A model generated the notes under the pieces. The model was not told the DNA's origin. It did no database searches and worked only from the letters and a program-made list of their open reading frames with translations. Positions 26,191 through 35,095 of a stretch of DNA of 64,000 nt are shown here, one piece after another. Source of the DNA: Oscillospiraceae bacterium (GTDB lineage: Bacteria > Bacillota > Clostridia > Oscillospirales > Oscillospiraceae); contig WRLE01000002.1 of NCBI GenBank assembly GCA_009777775.1, forward strand, positions 1-64,000, written 5' to 3'. The stretch's first letter is position 1; every line of letters begins with the position of its first letter. The position numbers and the translations under genes are program-made.

Positions 26191-26893
26191 CTGTACCCTC
26201 CTCGAATGCACGGAAAACAGAATACACAGAGACAGCTAACATTAGCGATAAAAACACATAGTATGTAATATAATTACCTATATCGAAACCTATTGCAAAT
26301 GCTGAAGTTAACCATACAAAAAAACCGTATTGAAAACCAGCGTTATTTCCTTTATTTATTCGCATTGAATAACTAGCTGAAGCTATAGCAAAAATTATCA
26401 TGTATAGAACATGGTACAGAATCAAACCATAGTCCTTCAATGGAAGGAGCTGGTGCAGATAATTATTTGAATAAAAAACCAGCATAACCGCTTGAGGTTG
26501 TGGATATAACCTCATGTAAACAGAACATAGAGCATATAAAAGGCAGAATAGTATTGCTCGAAAGAGAATTATAAAACAACTATTAACTATACTGTGCCAA
26601 ATAAAAACCATTTTTCGAGTTATTCTTAATCTAGATAATGTATATTCGATTTTTATACGACTTTCAGTATCTGCTGTACCAATAAATATCCACAGTAAAG
26701 CTATAGCAAAGCGAAATATGATTTCCAAGCGTGAATTATTCATTATGGTGTCTAATCCATACAATCCTTCTGCATTACGAAAGGCAATTGCGAAAAACAC
26801 GCTTTGCACCACTGCCATTACAAGGACGAGCAATATAAATTTGTACAATATGCTTCGCACATATAACATCATCACCGATAGATGCTTTTTCAT
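26183..26893 (-). CDS. ABC transporter membrane subunit
   Basis: This 236-residue protein has about six transmembrane helices, from LYKFILLVLVMAVVQSVFFA near the N-terminus to YYVFLSLMLAVSVYSVF near the end. AAAGGGAA precedes the ATG. The stop overlaps the ribosome site and start of the next membrane gene. It is likely the permease core of the exporter together with that gene. The 225 bases between it and the GntR gene hold no gene I can support. Confidence 0.7.
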   Translation of the reverse strand: MKKHLSVMMLYVRSILYKFILLVLVMAVVQSVFFAIAFRNAEGLYGLDTIMNNSRLEIIFRFAIALLWIFIGTADTESRIKIEYTLSRLRITRKMVFIWHSIVNSCFIILFRAILFCLLYALCSVYMRLYPQPQAVMLVFYSNNYLHQLLPLKDYGLILYHVLYMIIFAIASASYSMRINKGNNAGFQYGFFVWLTSAFAIGFDIGNYITYYVFLSLMLAVSVYSVFRAFEEGTDE

Positions 26894-27117
26894 AATGAGT
26901 CATTCCCTTTCGCATTTTTAGCATATTCATAAATGCATCTTCATAATTCTGGCAATAGACAATAATCTCTACATGGAGATTCTTTAACCGTTTACACCAG
27001 CTTGTATACCAGTTTTTATACAATGTTTCTATTCGGCTGATTAATAATCGTTCATATACGAATATTCTTAGACTTTTAATACTAGTTTTGATTTAATGCT
27101 ATTTGTCAGACATTACA

Positions 27118-27489
27118 TTAATTCCAGTTTTGTTCAATTAGCGAGAGTGCTTCTTCCAAAGTCAATCCCGATTGCTTTAGCGCAGCTATGACAGACAAAA
27201 TATCGCTTTCCAACAACTCCGAGCGTATGCGCTCTATATCGGCATTATCCAGAGCTATAACGCTTTTCGCTCCGGAGCGAGATTCGATTAAGCCCTCGTC
27301 TTCGAGCATTTTATATGCCTTTTGGACTGTATTCGGGTTTATACCTAGCAATGATGAAAGCACCCTACGGCTGGGTAGCTCGTCCCCATTTACAATAATA
27401 CCCGAAACTATCCCCCGCATGATAAAACGCAGTATCTGTGCATAAATCGGGCTTCCATTTTCAATTGAAAATAAATCAAAAGATATCAT
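27118..27489 (-). CDS. GntR-family (YtrA-type) transcriptional regulator
   Basis: This 123-residue protein is read from the ATG at 27489 (MISFDLFSIENGSPIYAQI), where YtrA-type proteins normally begin; a GTG at 27510 is in frame. The winged helix-turn-helix covers about 10-80: DELPSRRVLSSLLGINPNTVQKAYKMLEDEGLI. A short helical tail replaces the large effector domain of other GntR types. It is the first gene of the ABC exporter operon and probably represses it. Its promoter carries a nested set of inverted repeats. Confidence 0.85.
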   Translation of the reverse strand: MISFDLFSIENGSPIYAQILRFIMRGIVSGIIVNGDELPSRRVLSSLLGINPNTVQKAYKMLEDEGLIESRSGAKSVIALDNADIERIRSELLESDILSVIAALKQSGLTLEEALSLIEQNWN

Positions 27490-27512
27490 AAATACACTCT
27501 CACAAATCACAA

Positions 27513-27574
27513 AACCGTATTAGCCATATAATACAGTGTAACTGTACTATACAACTAATACGGTTCCTTGTCAA
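27513..27574 (-). promoter_or_regulatory. gntR promoter with nested operator repeats
   Basis: On the minus strand, TTGACA (27569-27574), 17 bases and TATAGT (27546-27551) form a strong promoter. AACCGTATTAG (27513-27523) and CTAATACGGTT (27555-27565) are perfect 11-bp inverted arms around the start region. Between them is a smaller palindrome, ACAGTGTAACTGT (27533-27545). Binding by the GntR protein is inferred. Confidence 0.65.
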
Positions 27575-27586
27575 GGGTTTTTTAAA

Positions 27587-27721
27587 TTATTTTTTACCAC
27601 TAGATTCAGTTACATAAAATCTCCAATAATAACTTGGACTGTTCATGCTACAAACAAAAGCAATTATGATGACAATAGATAGAAAAACAAGAATAAGACA
27701 TAGTGTTTTGAAAAACTTCAT
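27587..27721 (-). CDS. small membrane or exported protein, 44 residues
   Basis: The frame runs from ATG at 27721 to TAA at 27587 and reads MKFFKTLCLILVFLSIVIII and on to a polar end (YYWRFYVTESSGKK). AGGAGA stands eight bases before the ATG and overlaps the stop of the cupin gene, so the two are probably one transcript. Residues 6-24 form a single hydrophobic helix. No family is recognised; the good ribosome site and coupling make it a likely real gene. Confidence 0.6.
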   Translation of the reverse strand: MKFFKTLCLILVFLSIVIIIAFVCSMNSPSYYWRFYVTESSGKK

Positions 27722-27732
27722 ATAAGTTTCTC

Positions 27733-28044
27733 CTAAGTATTTATATCATAAAAAACGCAAAGCCAGATGCATGGTGGTTCGGTTGAGGTATAAGTGACCT
27801 TGTGTTTTTCGTGGGGTAGTATTAATAATGTGTCACCTTTTGTGAAGGAAACTCTTCGGTTATTTTCAAATTCTATTTCTGCATTACCTTCGAGAAGCAC
27901 GATAAACTCAGTTTCATTTTGGTCATACCAATCGGATACTTGCCCAGTACTAACAATCCGCTCAATGCGGACATTATCGCTTTGGGCGAGAATTGTTACT
28001 AATTCATCTGGCAATGGCAGCGATGGTAAATCATATATATTCAT
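27733..28044 (-). CDS. small cupin-domain protein
   Basis: This 103-residue protein is read from the ATG at 28044 (MNIYDLPSLPLPDELVT). It is a single cupin barrel: the first motif region is WYDQNETEFIVLLEGNAEIEF and the second is GDTLLILPHEKHKVTYTS. Metal-binding residues are partly kept (Glu in the first motif, HEKH in the second). Similar stand-alone cupins bind small ligands or act as isomerases; no substrate can be named. No clear ribosome site precedes the ATG, and a GTG at 28053 is in frame. Confidence 0.75.
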   Translation of the reverse strand: MNIYDLPSLPLPDELVTILAQSDNVRIERIVSTGQVSDWYDQNETEFIVLLEGNAEIEFENNRRVSFTKGDTLLILPHEKHKVTYTSTEPPCIWLCVFYDINT

Positions 28045-28099
28045 TGCAATCACACATTATCAAAACAATACTATATCAAGTACTTTGATAATAATTTCA

Positions 28100-29374
28100 T
28101 TAATGATCCAATAGCTTTACCTTTGCGATTGGAGCAGACAAGCCACGACCGCCGTGGTATATCGCATAAGCATGGTAGATACCTGTAGCATCACAAAAGA
28201 CGAAGCCTTCAGAATACATCGTACCTATGTCTTGGTTTGCAAAATTGACCACTGTACCTTGTGGTAGCTGCTCCAGTTCGTAGATTATGCCTTCCTGGTT
28301 ATAAAAGCGTAAAATATCATCATCAGTAAATTCCAGTTCAAACACAACTATTTTGAAATCATACAAATCGCCGTCATATGACAATACATAGTTGTCACCG
28401 TATGCACCAGGACTCGTCACATATATGACATCAGATTCCGAGTATATACCTTCCACATCTGATTGATAGTCAATAAACAAAGGAACACCAAGAATGACAT
28501 CAACCGGACAATGAAGTTTCCAAAAAGTTTTGCCATCTATCGAAATGACTTCTTGCCCCTCTGTTGAAACTATATATTCAATTTGGAGCTGCACAGTCGT
28601 TTCACCTGAGTTATCGACAATATATTCATCTCCATCCCATTCCACATGTGAAAATGTGAGAAGATTATCATTTTCGAGTTCCCAAATTCCCATGTAAAGG
28701 GTTCCATCATCACTGGTATAATCGACTTCACCATAATCGTAAAATCTATATGACTCTTTGAATCCATCAGAAAAATCCGATGCACTGTGCCAAAATCCAA
28801 GCAAAGATACAGGCTCAGCAATTTGGTTGCTCTCCACAGTTTTTAATATATCCTTAGTTTGTTCCAGAGTAGAATCATTATTTGTGTCTGTAATATTCTC
28901 ATTGAGTACTCTCGCATAGGTTGCTCTGTCGCCATCTTGATCGACTAGAGTTAAGAGGTCATCGGAAAATGAATAGGTAAACTCAAAAGGTCCCTCAACA
29001 ATTCCACCAGTATCCTCATGTCCGCTTTCACCCAGTAATGTAAAACTACCTTCTCCATGGAATACTATTGTTGCATATTTGTCACAGCAGCTTTCATATA
29101 CACGCTTATCAGGAAAAAACTCGATAACAGTCGGAGAACAAAAATACCACAGTGGTACCCCTCTAACCGTTTCCCAAGTACCAACAAACTGGTCATAGAA
29201 ATCATCGTTATTCTCACTAATTGTCTCCGATAATTCACGTATATACTCAGACATTGCGACATCGCTAACACTTGCACTAGGCTGAGCCGGACTCTGCACT
29301 TCATCTCCACAAGCGCATAAGCCCAATATTAGCATCGATAATATGACTGCATATAATCCTAGTTTTCTACTCAT
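28100..29374 (-). CDS. lipoprotein with two lipocalin-like segments, unknown function
   Basis: This 424-residue protein is read from the ATG at 29374, eight bases after GGAG; a GTG at 29377 is in frame. The signal peptide ends with lipobox LCACG. Two segments each begin with a Gly-x-Trp pattern followed by beta-strands (VGTWETVRG at about 65 and LLGFWHSASD at about 190), which suggests lipocalin-like barrels. The start is two bases after the stop of the RCC1-repeat lipoprotein gene, so they form an operon. The two share a near-identical signal peptide and a GTWET junction. Confidence 0.65.
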   Translation of the reverse strand: MSRKLGLYAVILSMLILGLCACGDEVQSPAQPSASVSDVAMSEYIRELSETISENNDDFYDQFVGTWETVRGVPLWYFCSPTVIEFFPDKRVYESCCDKYATIVFHGEGSFTLLGESGHEDTGGIVEGPFEFTYSFSDDLLTLVDQDGDRATYARVLNENITDTNNDSTLEQTKDILKTVESNQIAEPVSLLGFWHSASDFSDGFKESYRFYDYGEVDYTSDDGTLYMGIWELENDNLLTFSHVEWDGDEYIVDNSGETTVQLQIEYIVSTEGQEVISIDGKTFWKLHCPVDVILGVPLFIDYQSDVEGIYSESDVIYVTSPGAYGDNYVLSYDGDLYDFKIVVFELEFTDDDILRFYNQEGIIYELEQLPQGTVVNFANQDIGTMYSEGFVFCDATGIYHAYAIYHGGRGLSAPIAKVKLLDH

Positions 29375-29376
29375 CA

Positions 29377-31731
29377 CTATTTCTCCAATATTGATATTGT
29401 TATGGTGAGACTTTCAGAATCCCATTTTATATCTGCACCATAACATTCGGCTATAACTCGTAATGGGACGAGAGTTCTTCCATTTACAATTTTCGCCAAC
29501 ACATCTAGTTTGATTTCTTCTGTACCCATTAGTAGTATATCGCTACCAATAGTTAATCTAATCGTTCCGATATATCTATCTTCAATTCCAGCATTGAGAG
29601 CAGTTATTGTTTGAGTAGATTCATTCCAGTATACCGATGCACCGAAAGCTTCGAAAATTGAACGAAATGGCACAAGTGTACGCCCGTTTTCGATTATCGG
29701 CGGTTGATCAAAAGCAAGTAGGTTACCGTCTAAATAAACTCGGATAATATCTGAAGGTGGATTTATAAGCGTTGATGTATCAGCTTGAAGCTTTACATCA
29801 TATAAAATTATTTCAGGCTCAATTCTATCATTGTTTTCAATAAGCATATCCCAATCCCATATGGTAATTTTTCCATCACCAAGGTTGCCATTAAGATTTG
29901 CTCCCCAGGACCATAAGCTGCCATTAGTCTTAACTGCGAGGCTGTGCCATGCGCCTGCTGATACAATTGCCACATCGCTCATAATCCGTATTGGTGTATT
30001 TTTAGCTCTATTCACCCCGCCCGTGTCTGTTTGCCTTGTATAGTCACCCCAAGCCCATAAATTACCATCTATCCTGATAGCAAAGCTGTGATCTCCTCCC
30101 GCTGAGGCATAAATTACATCATCCAATACTTTTACTGGACTAAGTCTATTGTATTTTCCACTAGAATCGTGTGAATAACCTGTGCCATCACCAAGCTTTC
30201 CATGATTATTATCTCCCCAAGCCCATAAACTCCCATCATTTTTAATCGCTAAGTTGTGACTATATCCCGCAGAAATAAAAACTACATCTTCCATGATTCT
30301 AACAGGAGTTGGTCTAGCATTGTCTTGCACAATATTATAACTGGCATCTTTTACAGAAATCGAACCATCTCCAATCTCCCCATATTCATTATTTCCCCAG
30401 GACCAGAGACTTCCATCAGACTTTATCGCCAAATTGTGAATGCTCCCCGCTGAAATAGCGACCACGTCGTCCATAATTTTCACAGGAATGCTTTTGTCAT
30501 TATTTTCCTTTGTTTCCAAATTATCATTGTAGTCAAGATCCAGCCAATAACCTTTATCTAAATAAGTTGTTCTTGTACCGTCACCAAGCTGCCCATACGC
30601 ATTGTTGCCAAATGACCAAAGACTTCCGTCCTCTTTAAGTACAAGGCTGTGGTAAGAACCAGCTGAAATAGCAACGACATTATCCATTATTTTTACTGGT
30701 TCGTATCTGTCAATATTTGTACCATCGCCGAGTTGTCCAAATTTGTTCCAGCCAAAAGCCCATAAACTACCGTCAGACTTTATAACAAGAGAATGAGTTC
30801 CACTGGCTGCAACAGAAACTACATCCTCCATGACTTTGGTAGGAATCAGCTTGTCATGATCTTCTATTATTATTCTTGGATAAGCATCATTCCTAATTGT
30901 AACAGTACCATCACCATGCTCACCAGCTACATTTCTCCCCCAAACCCATAAACTACCGTCTTCTGTAATAGCGAAGTTGTGTCCATTTCCCGCCGAAATT
31001 GTTTCCCAAGTACCAACTTGCTTGAAGTATGAATCATCGTTATACTCATTATGCGTCTCCGTTAAGTCACGAGAAGACTCTGACAATATATCATGACTTT
31101 CATCATTATTAGCTTCTTGCAAAATCAACCCAGATACAGCATCTAGCATGGATAAAAAGTCCTCGCTATTCGTATCATCTGAGAATATTGTTGCATATGA
31201 GATATAACCATTATCATAACTAATCATAATAATAGTGATATATAAGTACTCGTCTTCTGGAATTGTTTTTCCAACCAATGAAGCATCGGTTAATATGCAG
31301 TAAACTCCATACCCATTATCAACGACTAATTCAAAAGCTTCCACGGTATCTTCAACCGCTCTTGGTAACAAATATGATGTTCTTGAGGAGTATAATCTAT
31401 CAAAATTTTCAGTCGAAAGCGGAGCTTCCATAACACTTTTACCAATAGTAATTTTACAAAAATCTTTCTTTCCAACTGGAGGAGTGATTCTCAGGTCATT
31501 AGATACTATTAATCCAAAAATAACCGTACCATCTTCAGAGGTTACCTCCCAACCATCTGGTATAACAATACTCACTGTCCCTATCTCGATTTGAATAACA
31601 GTAGGTTCATATGTTTCGACATTTTCACCAGTATTGTTTTGAAATTGCAACTGCGTTTCTGTTCCACAAGCACATAAGCTCAAGACTAGCATCGATAATA
31701 TGACTGCATATAATCCTAGTTTTCTTCTCAT
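29377..31731 (-). CDS. lipoprotein with seven RCC1 repeats and C-terminal copper-amine-oxidase-N-type domain
   Basis: This 784-residue protein is read from the ATG at 31731, seven bases after AGGAGG. The lipobox is LCACG. Residues about 45-205 form a globular domain of unknown type. A GTWET junction at about 235 leads into seven repeats of the form ISAGxxHxLAIKxDGSLWxWGxNxxGQLGDG (about 240-650), enough for a complete seven-bladed RCC1-type propeller. The last 100 residues (VYLDGNLLAFDQPPIIENGR, TLVPFRSIFEAFGASVYW) are a stalk-like copper amine oxidase N-terminal domain, common on surface proteins of Clostridia. It should be an outward-facing binding protein. The partner gene at 28100 follows directly. 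Confidence 0.85.
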   Translation of the reverse strand: MRRKLGLYAVILSMLVLSLCACGTETQLQFQNNTGENVETYEPTVIQIEIGTVSIVIPDGWEVTSEDGTVIFGLIVSNDLRITPPVGKKDFCKITIGKSVMEAPLSTENFDRLYSSRTSYLLPRAVEDTVEAFELVVDNGYGVYCILTDASLVGKTIPEDEYLYITIIMISYDNGYISYATIFSDDTNSEDFLSMLDAVSGLILQEANNDESHDILSESSRDLTETHNEYNDDSYFKQVGTWETISAGNGHNFAITEDGSLWVWGRNVAGEHGDGTVTIRNDAYPRIIIEDHDKLIPTKVMEDVVSVAASGTHSLVIKSDGSLWAFGWNKFGQLGDGTNIDRYEPVKIMDNVVAISAGSYHSLVLKEDGSLWSFGNNAYGQLGDGTRTTYLDKGYWLDLDYNDNLETKENNDKSIPVKIMDDVVAISAGSIHNLAIKSDGSLWSWGNNEYGEIGDGSISVKDASYNIVQDNARPTPVRIMEDVVFISAGYSHNLAIKNDGSLWAWGDNNHGKLGDGTGYSHDSSGKYNRLSPVKVLDDVIYASAGGDHSFAIRIDGNLWAWGDYTRQTDTGGVNRAKNTPIRIMSDVAIVSAGAWHSLAVKTNGSLWSWGANLNGNLGDGKITIWDWDMLIENNDRIEPEIILYDVKLQADTSTLINPPSDIIRVYLDGNLLAFDQPPIIENGRTLVPFRSIFEAFGASVYWNESTQTITALNAGIEDRYIGTIRLTIGSDILLMGTEEIKLDVLAKIVNGRTLVPLRVIAECYGADIKWDSESLTITISILEK

Positions 31732-31810
31732 CACTATTCCTCCTGAACTATTATTTTTCCAGTACCTATATAATTAAGTTTATATATCAAGTGTATCTAA
31801 AATGTATAGC

Positions 31811-31846
31811 ATAAAACACAAAGCGGTGTAGTTTCAACCGCTTTGT
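31811..31846 (-). terminator. terminator-like hairpin
   Basis: ACAAAGCGG and CCGCTTTGT (31818-31826, 31838-31846) form a 9-bp stem followed on the minus strand by GTTTT. It lies downstream of the small membrane protein gene at 31922. Confidence 0.55.
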
Positions 31847-31921
31847 TAATATTGTTTATATGCACCATTACGACTGCATCTCGAAAGCCTGACTGCATGC
31901 TGACCACAAAAAGTATTGACG

Positions 31922-32092
31922 CTATTTATTTCTCATTTGTACGACACTGACAGCAATAAAGATTGTTCCGAGTAAAGCAACAGGTATCGAAAGCCAGTTA
32001 TGTTGCCAATTAGACAATACTCTCATAAGGACAACACCTGCCGAATTCAGGACTATTCCAATATAGAACAAAGGCGGCATTTTCTTTTTCAT
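31922..32092 (-). CDS. small two-helix membrane protein, 56 residues
   Basis: The frame runs from ATG at 32092 to TAG at 31922 and reads MKKKMPPLFYIGIVLNSAGV, then a polar turn, then WLSIPVALLGTIFIAVSVVQ. GGAGG lies seven bases before the ATG. Two hydrophobic helices with a short loop are clear. No family is recognised. It lies between the lipoprotein operon and the AAA-ATPase gene, with its own terminator-like hairpin. Confidence 0.6.
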   Translation of the reverse strand: MKKKMPPLFYIGIVLNSAGVVLMRVLSNWQHNWLSIPVALLGTIFIAVSVVQMRNK

Positions 32093-32153
32093 CTGCTATC
32101 CTCCAAAATTATTGTATTCTTTTTTTTAGTAAAACCCCTATGCTTTGAAAAAT

Positions 32154-32240
32154 CATCCTTGATACAAGACAGGGATAACCGCTGGTGACACGGTACAGCT
32201 CATCTGCAATCAAGGAAATGTCCATATTGCTTGCTTTGTT
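32154..32240 (-). pseudogene. fragment duplicate of the AAA-ATPase gene
   Basis: About 87 bp repeat the segment at 33026-33112 inside the neighbouring gene with only a few differences. They encode the equivalent of DISLIADELYRVTSGYPYLV. The fragment starts five bases after the stop of the intact gene and has no frame of its own. It is a remnant of a tandem second copy. Confidence 0.75.
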
Positions 32241-32244
32241 ATCT

Positions 32245-33813
32245 TTACACCATAACGTCAAAAATTTGTTTTCCGTTCCACTCGACCCATTGAGCGATTG
32301 GAGTTTTGCTTTCCCCTTTGCGAAAATCGAAAGTTAGTAGATAACCTGTATCTGTACCCTTGTGGTCGAGATATCCCCATAGCTGATCGTAGGCTTTGCT
32401 ATGTTCGGATTCGCCTTTCCATAGCTTTAGCTCAAGAATGAATTGATTGCTGCCAAAATCCACCACTATGTCCATCCGGCGCAAATCAGTAAACTGGCTT
32501 TCGATGTGATAAAAGCCTTGCCCATTAATTAATGGTTTCAAATATGACAGAAACAGCAAACGCCCTTCGCGTTCGATAAAATCTGCATCTCGCTCGCTGA
32601 AAATCTCTGAGTAGTGAGCTGCGAATTTTTTTAGGCAAAGCTCCATGTCGAATCGCCCGCCATTTAAAACATCGTTTTGCAAAACACCCGTTATTCGTTT
32701 ACTTGATGTAGCATTTTTTGATACGAAGTAGTTATACATACGTGTTTCAAAAATAGTATTCGTAACCTTCGCTCTTCTACGGTCTCCAGATTTTATGAAC
32801 CCATACATAGAACCAAGTTCGATTACTGGATCATCTGTATTATACTCGTACTCTTTGCCAATAAATAGCAAATTGTAAATGAAATCATAAAGATTTTTGT
32901 TGTTTTCCAGATTTTTTGTCATGTCGTCAAATAGGGTGCTTTTTTCAAATAGTACAAATTGGACAGCTTCTTGTATGCCAGCCAGCGTCCAGTTTTTTTC
33001 AAGCTTTTCGTCTATGTGCTTGCATATCCTTGATACAAGATAGGGATAACCGCTGGTGACACGGTATAGCTCATCAGCAATCAAGGAAATGTCCATATTG
33101 CTTGCCTTGTCCGCATCATATTGCGCCAGCATGGTGGCTATCTCAGCTGAGGAAAAAGACAAATCCACATCAAAATCAGCAGCGATATTCCAAGGCGAAT
33201 TGTACAGCCTGTTTTCTGTCGCTTCTGTAGTGATGGCACCTTCGGTAATCATCTTAAGCTTAATGTTCTTAATATCATACACTCCTGCAAGAATGACGCT
33301 ATGGAAAGTTATATCCATGTTTTGCTCTCGTTTTAGGTACTTATCTCGAAGCATTCCAAGAAAATGAAGGTATGTCCTGTTGTCGCTTGTTTTATCGACT
33401 TCATCAATCATCAGGACGAATTTTTTGTCCTTACACATTTCTGTGATATGAAAACCAAGAGCATCAAAGTCATCTACATCGCTGTTATACCATCTTTCCC
33501 TATACTCTGCCGATACATCAGCGAACTCCAACGCTCTTTGAATTAGCTTCATAAAAGTCTCGCAAAAGTTGGAAGCTGAAGCGAAAGTTTTGTCACCAAG
33601 ACCCTCGAAGCTGATTGAAGCGACAACATACTCGTCCTTTAAAGTAGTCCTCAGAAGTGATAAGGTTGTGGTTTTACCATATTGTCTTGCGCGATTTATA
33701 GTAAAATAATCGCCATAATCGACCATTGCTTTAATTTTAGTCAGTTTTTCGCTTATATCGACCATATAATGCTTTTCGGGCACACAAACCCCCGTCACAT
33801 TGAATCTCCGCAT
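32245..33813 (-). CDS. AAA-ATPase-like protein with C-terminal PD-(D/E)XK nuclease-like domain
   Basis: This 522-residue protein starts MRRFNVTGVCVPEKHYMV. The N-terminal P-loop is the family's RARQYGKTTTLS at about 42, and Walker B is KFVLMIDEVDK at about 133. The C-terminal 150 residues hold a nuclease-like core with DIVVDFGSNQFILELKLW, fitting the D...ExK pattern. Such AAA/PD-(D/E)XK proteins occur in many copies in anaerobic gut bacteria and look like mobile or defence-related genes, but their function is unproven. A fragment of a second copy follows directly. No partner gene is attached. Confidence 0.8.
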   Translation of the reverse strand: MRRFNVTGVCVPEKHYMVDISEKLTKIKAMVDYGDYFTINRARQYGKTTTLSLLRTTLKDEYVVASISFEGLGDKTFASASNFCETFMKLIQRALEFADVSAEYRERWYNSDVDDFDALGFHITEMCKDKKFVLMIDEVDKTSDNRTYLHFLGMLRDKYLKREQNMDITFHSVILAGVYDIKNIKLKMITEGAITTEATENRLYNSPWNIAADFDVDLSFSSAEIATMLAQYDADKASNMDISLIADELYRVTSGYPYLVSRICKHIDEKLEKNWTLAGIQEAVQFVLFEKSTLFDDMTKNLENNKNLYDFIYNLLFIGKEYEYNTDDPVIELGSMYGFIKSGDRRRAKVTNTIFETRMYNYFVSKNATSSKRITGVLQNDVLNGGRFDMELCLKKFAAHYSEIFSERDADFIEREGRLLFLSYLKPLINGQGFYHIESQFTDLRRMDIVVDFGSNQFILELKLWKGESEHSKAYDQLWGYLDHKGTDTGYLLTFDFRKGESKTPIAQWVEWNGKQIFDVMV

Positions 33814-34044
33814 ATTATCACCTCATTTGCGAAATATTGCTAATTCACACTTTGTTAGATTTGACGTATTGGCATCTTTATTTTGTCAAAACAGCAAATT
33901 ATAATCTGATAAATAAACGTCCATATCGTAATGCTTTCTAAAGCTTAAATTACATATCGAATGCAATTTCATGAATTCCTCTTTGAAGTATAATTAATTC
34001 GCTATTCGTCGACGCTAAATAGCGAGTGTATACCACGCAACGTA

Positions 34045-34814
34045 TCATTCATCATCTTCTATCTCATACTTAGCTTTAATGCGTTTTTCGATATCTTCTG
34101 CTGATGGCAGTGTATCAACTAGTTCGGCAGGAACGAAATCCGACAACTTGTACTCGCTCACACCGATTGGTTTGTTGATGTCCCTCAAAGCATATTCAGC
34201 AGTCAGCTTCTTTCGTTCTTTGCACAATATAATTCCTATTGTGGGATTATATCTTCTCGGTTTTCAATAAAATCAAAAACAAACGGACTTTTAAGCGTAT
34301 CCAGTACAAGCTCGTTTTGCGGTGTAGGAAGCCTTTCGTGATAATTTGTGGCTTTGTCCAACGTTGCCTGTCGCTGATATGTTTTCGTCTCAATCCTGTA
34401 TTCCAGTTTACTGAGTGATAAATTATCTCGGATTATCTCATCGGCATACCACAGATATTCAGCGAGGCTCTTTGTCTTATCCATCAAAGCTGTATTATGT
34501 GACTAGCTAAAAAGTGCAGACACTCTCTGCACAATTTCAGGATCATCAATGAACTCGGCAAATTTACGCATATATTTGAGATTTCGTGATGAGTATCCCC
34601 TGATTCCGGGGAACGCCAATTTAATGTCTCTAGCAAGGTTATCAATAAATTTATTGCCCCACTTGCTATTTGCAATTATCGTTTTTCCGATATTCCAGTT
34701 AAGAACTATTTGCTCTCGGTTGGCACCTAAGACCGCTTTATATTGGGCGGCTCTAATGCGTGTGTTTATATCTTCCAGTATTTCAAAATACTCATTATCA
34801 TTAATCTACATCAT
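34045..34814 (-). pseudogene. decayed DUF1016 (YhcG-type) PD-(D/E)XK nuclease
   Basis: Three collinear pieces of one gene remain. The N-terminal helical domain (NDNEYFEILEDINTRIRAAQ to EIVQRVSALFS) is in frame with an ATG-ATG at 34814 but separated from it by a TAG at 34806-34808. A second in-frame TAG at 34503-34505 separates it from the middle piece, LMDKTKSLAEYLWYADEI to LKSPFVFDFIENREDI. A deletion then joins this, out of frame, to NPTIGIILCKERKKLTAEYA at the C-terminus. About 100 residues that should contain the nuclease active site are missing. The protein is certainly inactive. Confidence 0.8.
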
Positions 34815-34999
34815 TCATCACCGCCAGCCATTTGATATAGGGTTTCTTTCAGCTTGCTGCTAATCGGAGAGTTTGGGTCGAAACACATTTCAACGAAATC
34901 GCGCCATTCCTTTGTGTCGCTGTATTTACGCACTATATCACTTCCAGGGTATAATATTTTCGCACGTAAAAATTCAGATTGCTTCATTCCTCTCACCAC
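34811..34999 (-). CDS. small protein upstream of the DUF1016 pseudogene, possibly a gene fragment
   Basis: This 62-residue frame begins MVRGMKQSEFLRAKILYPGS; an internal ATG at 34987 (MKQSEFL) follows an AGGTGGTGAGAGG stretch and may be the true start. Its stop TGA overlaps the ATGATG start of the decayed nuclease gene. I do not recognise it. It may be a translationally coupled partner or the end of a longer lost gene. Confidence 0.4.
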   Translation of the reverse strand: MVRGMKQSEFLRAKILYPGSDIVRKYSDTKEWRDFVEMCFDPNSPISSKLKETLYQMAGGDE

Positions 35000-35095
35000 C
35001 TTTCGTTGAGATTTTAGCTATTGTTCAAGTGGAAACACTACCGCGAACACCTCCCCGACAAAAAAGAATCGGGGAGAGTTCGCATTAGTTCCTAT

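Noticed and set aside
26775-27023. Minus-strand frame overlapping the start of the ABC permease gene
   Set aside because: It overlaps a well-supported gene in another frame and has no ribosome site or recognisable sequence.
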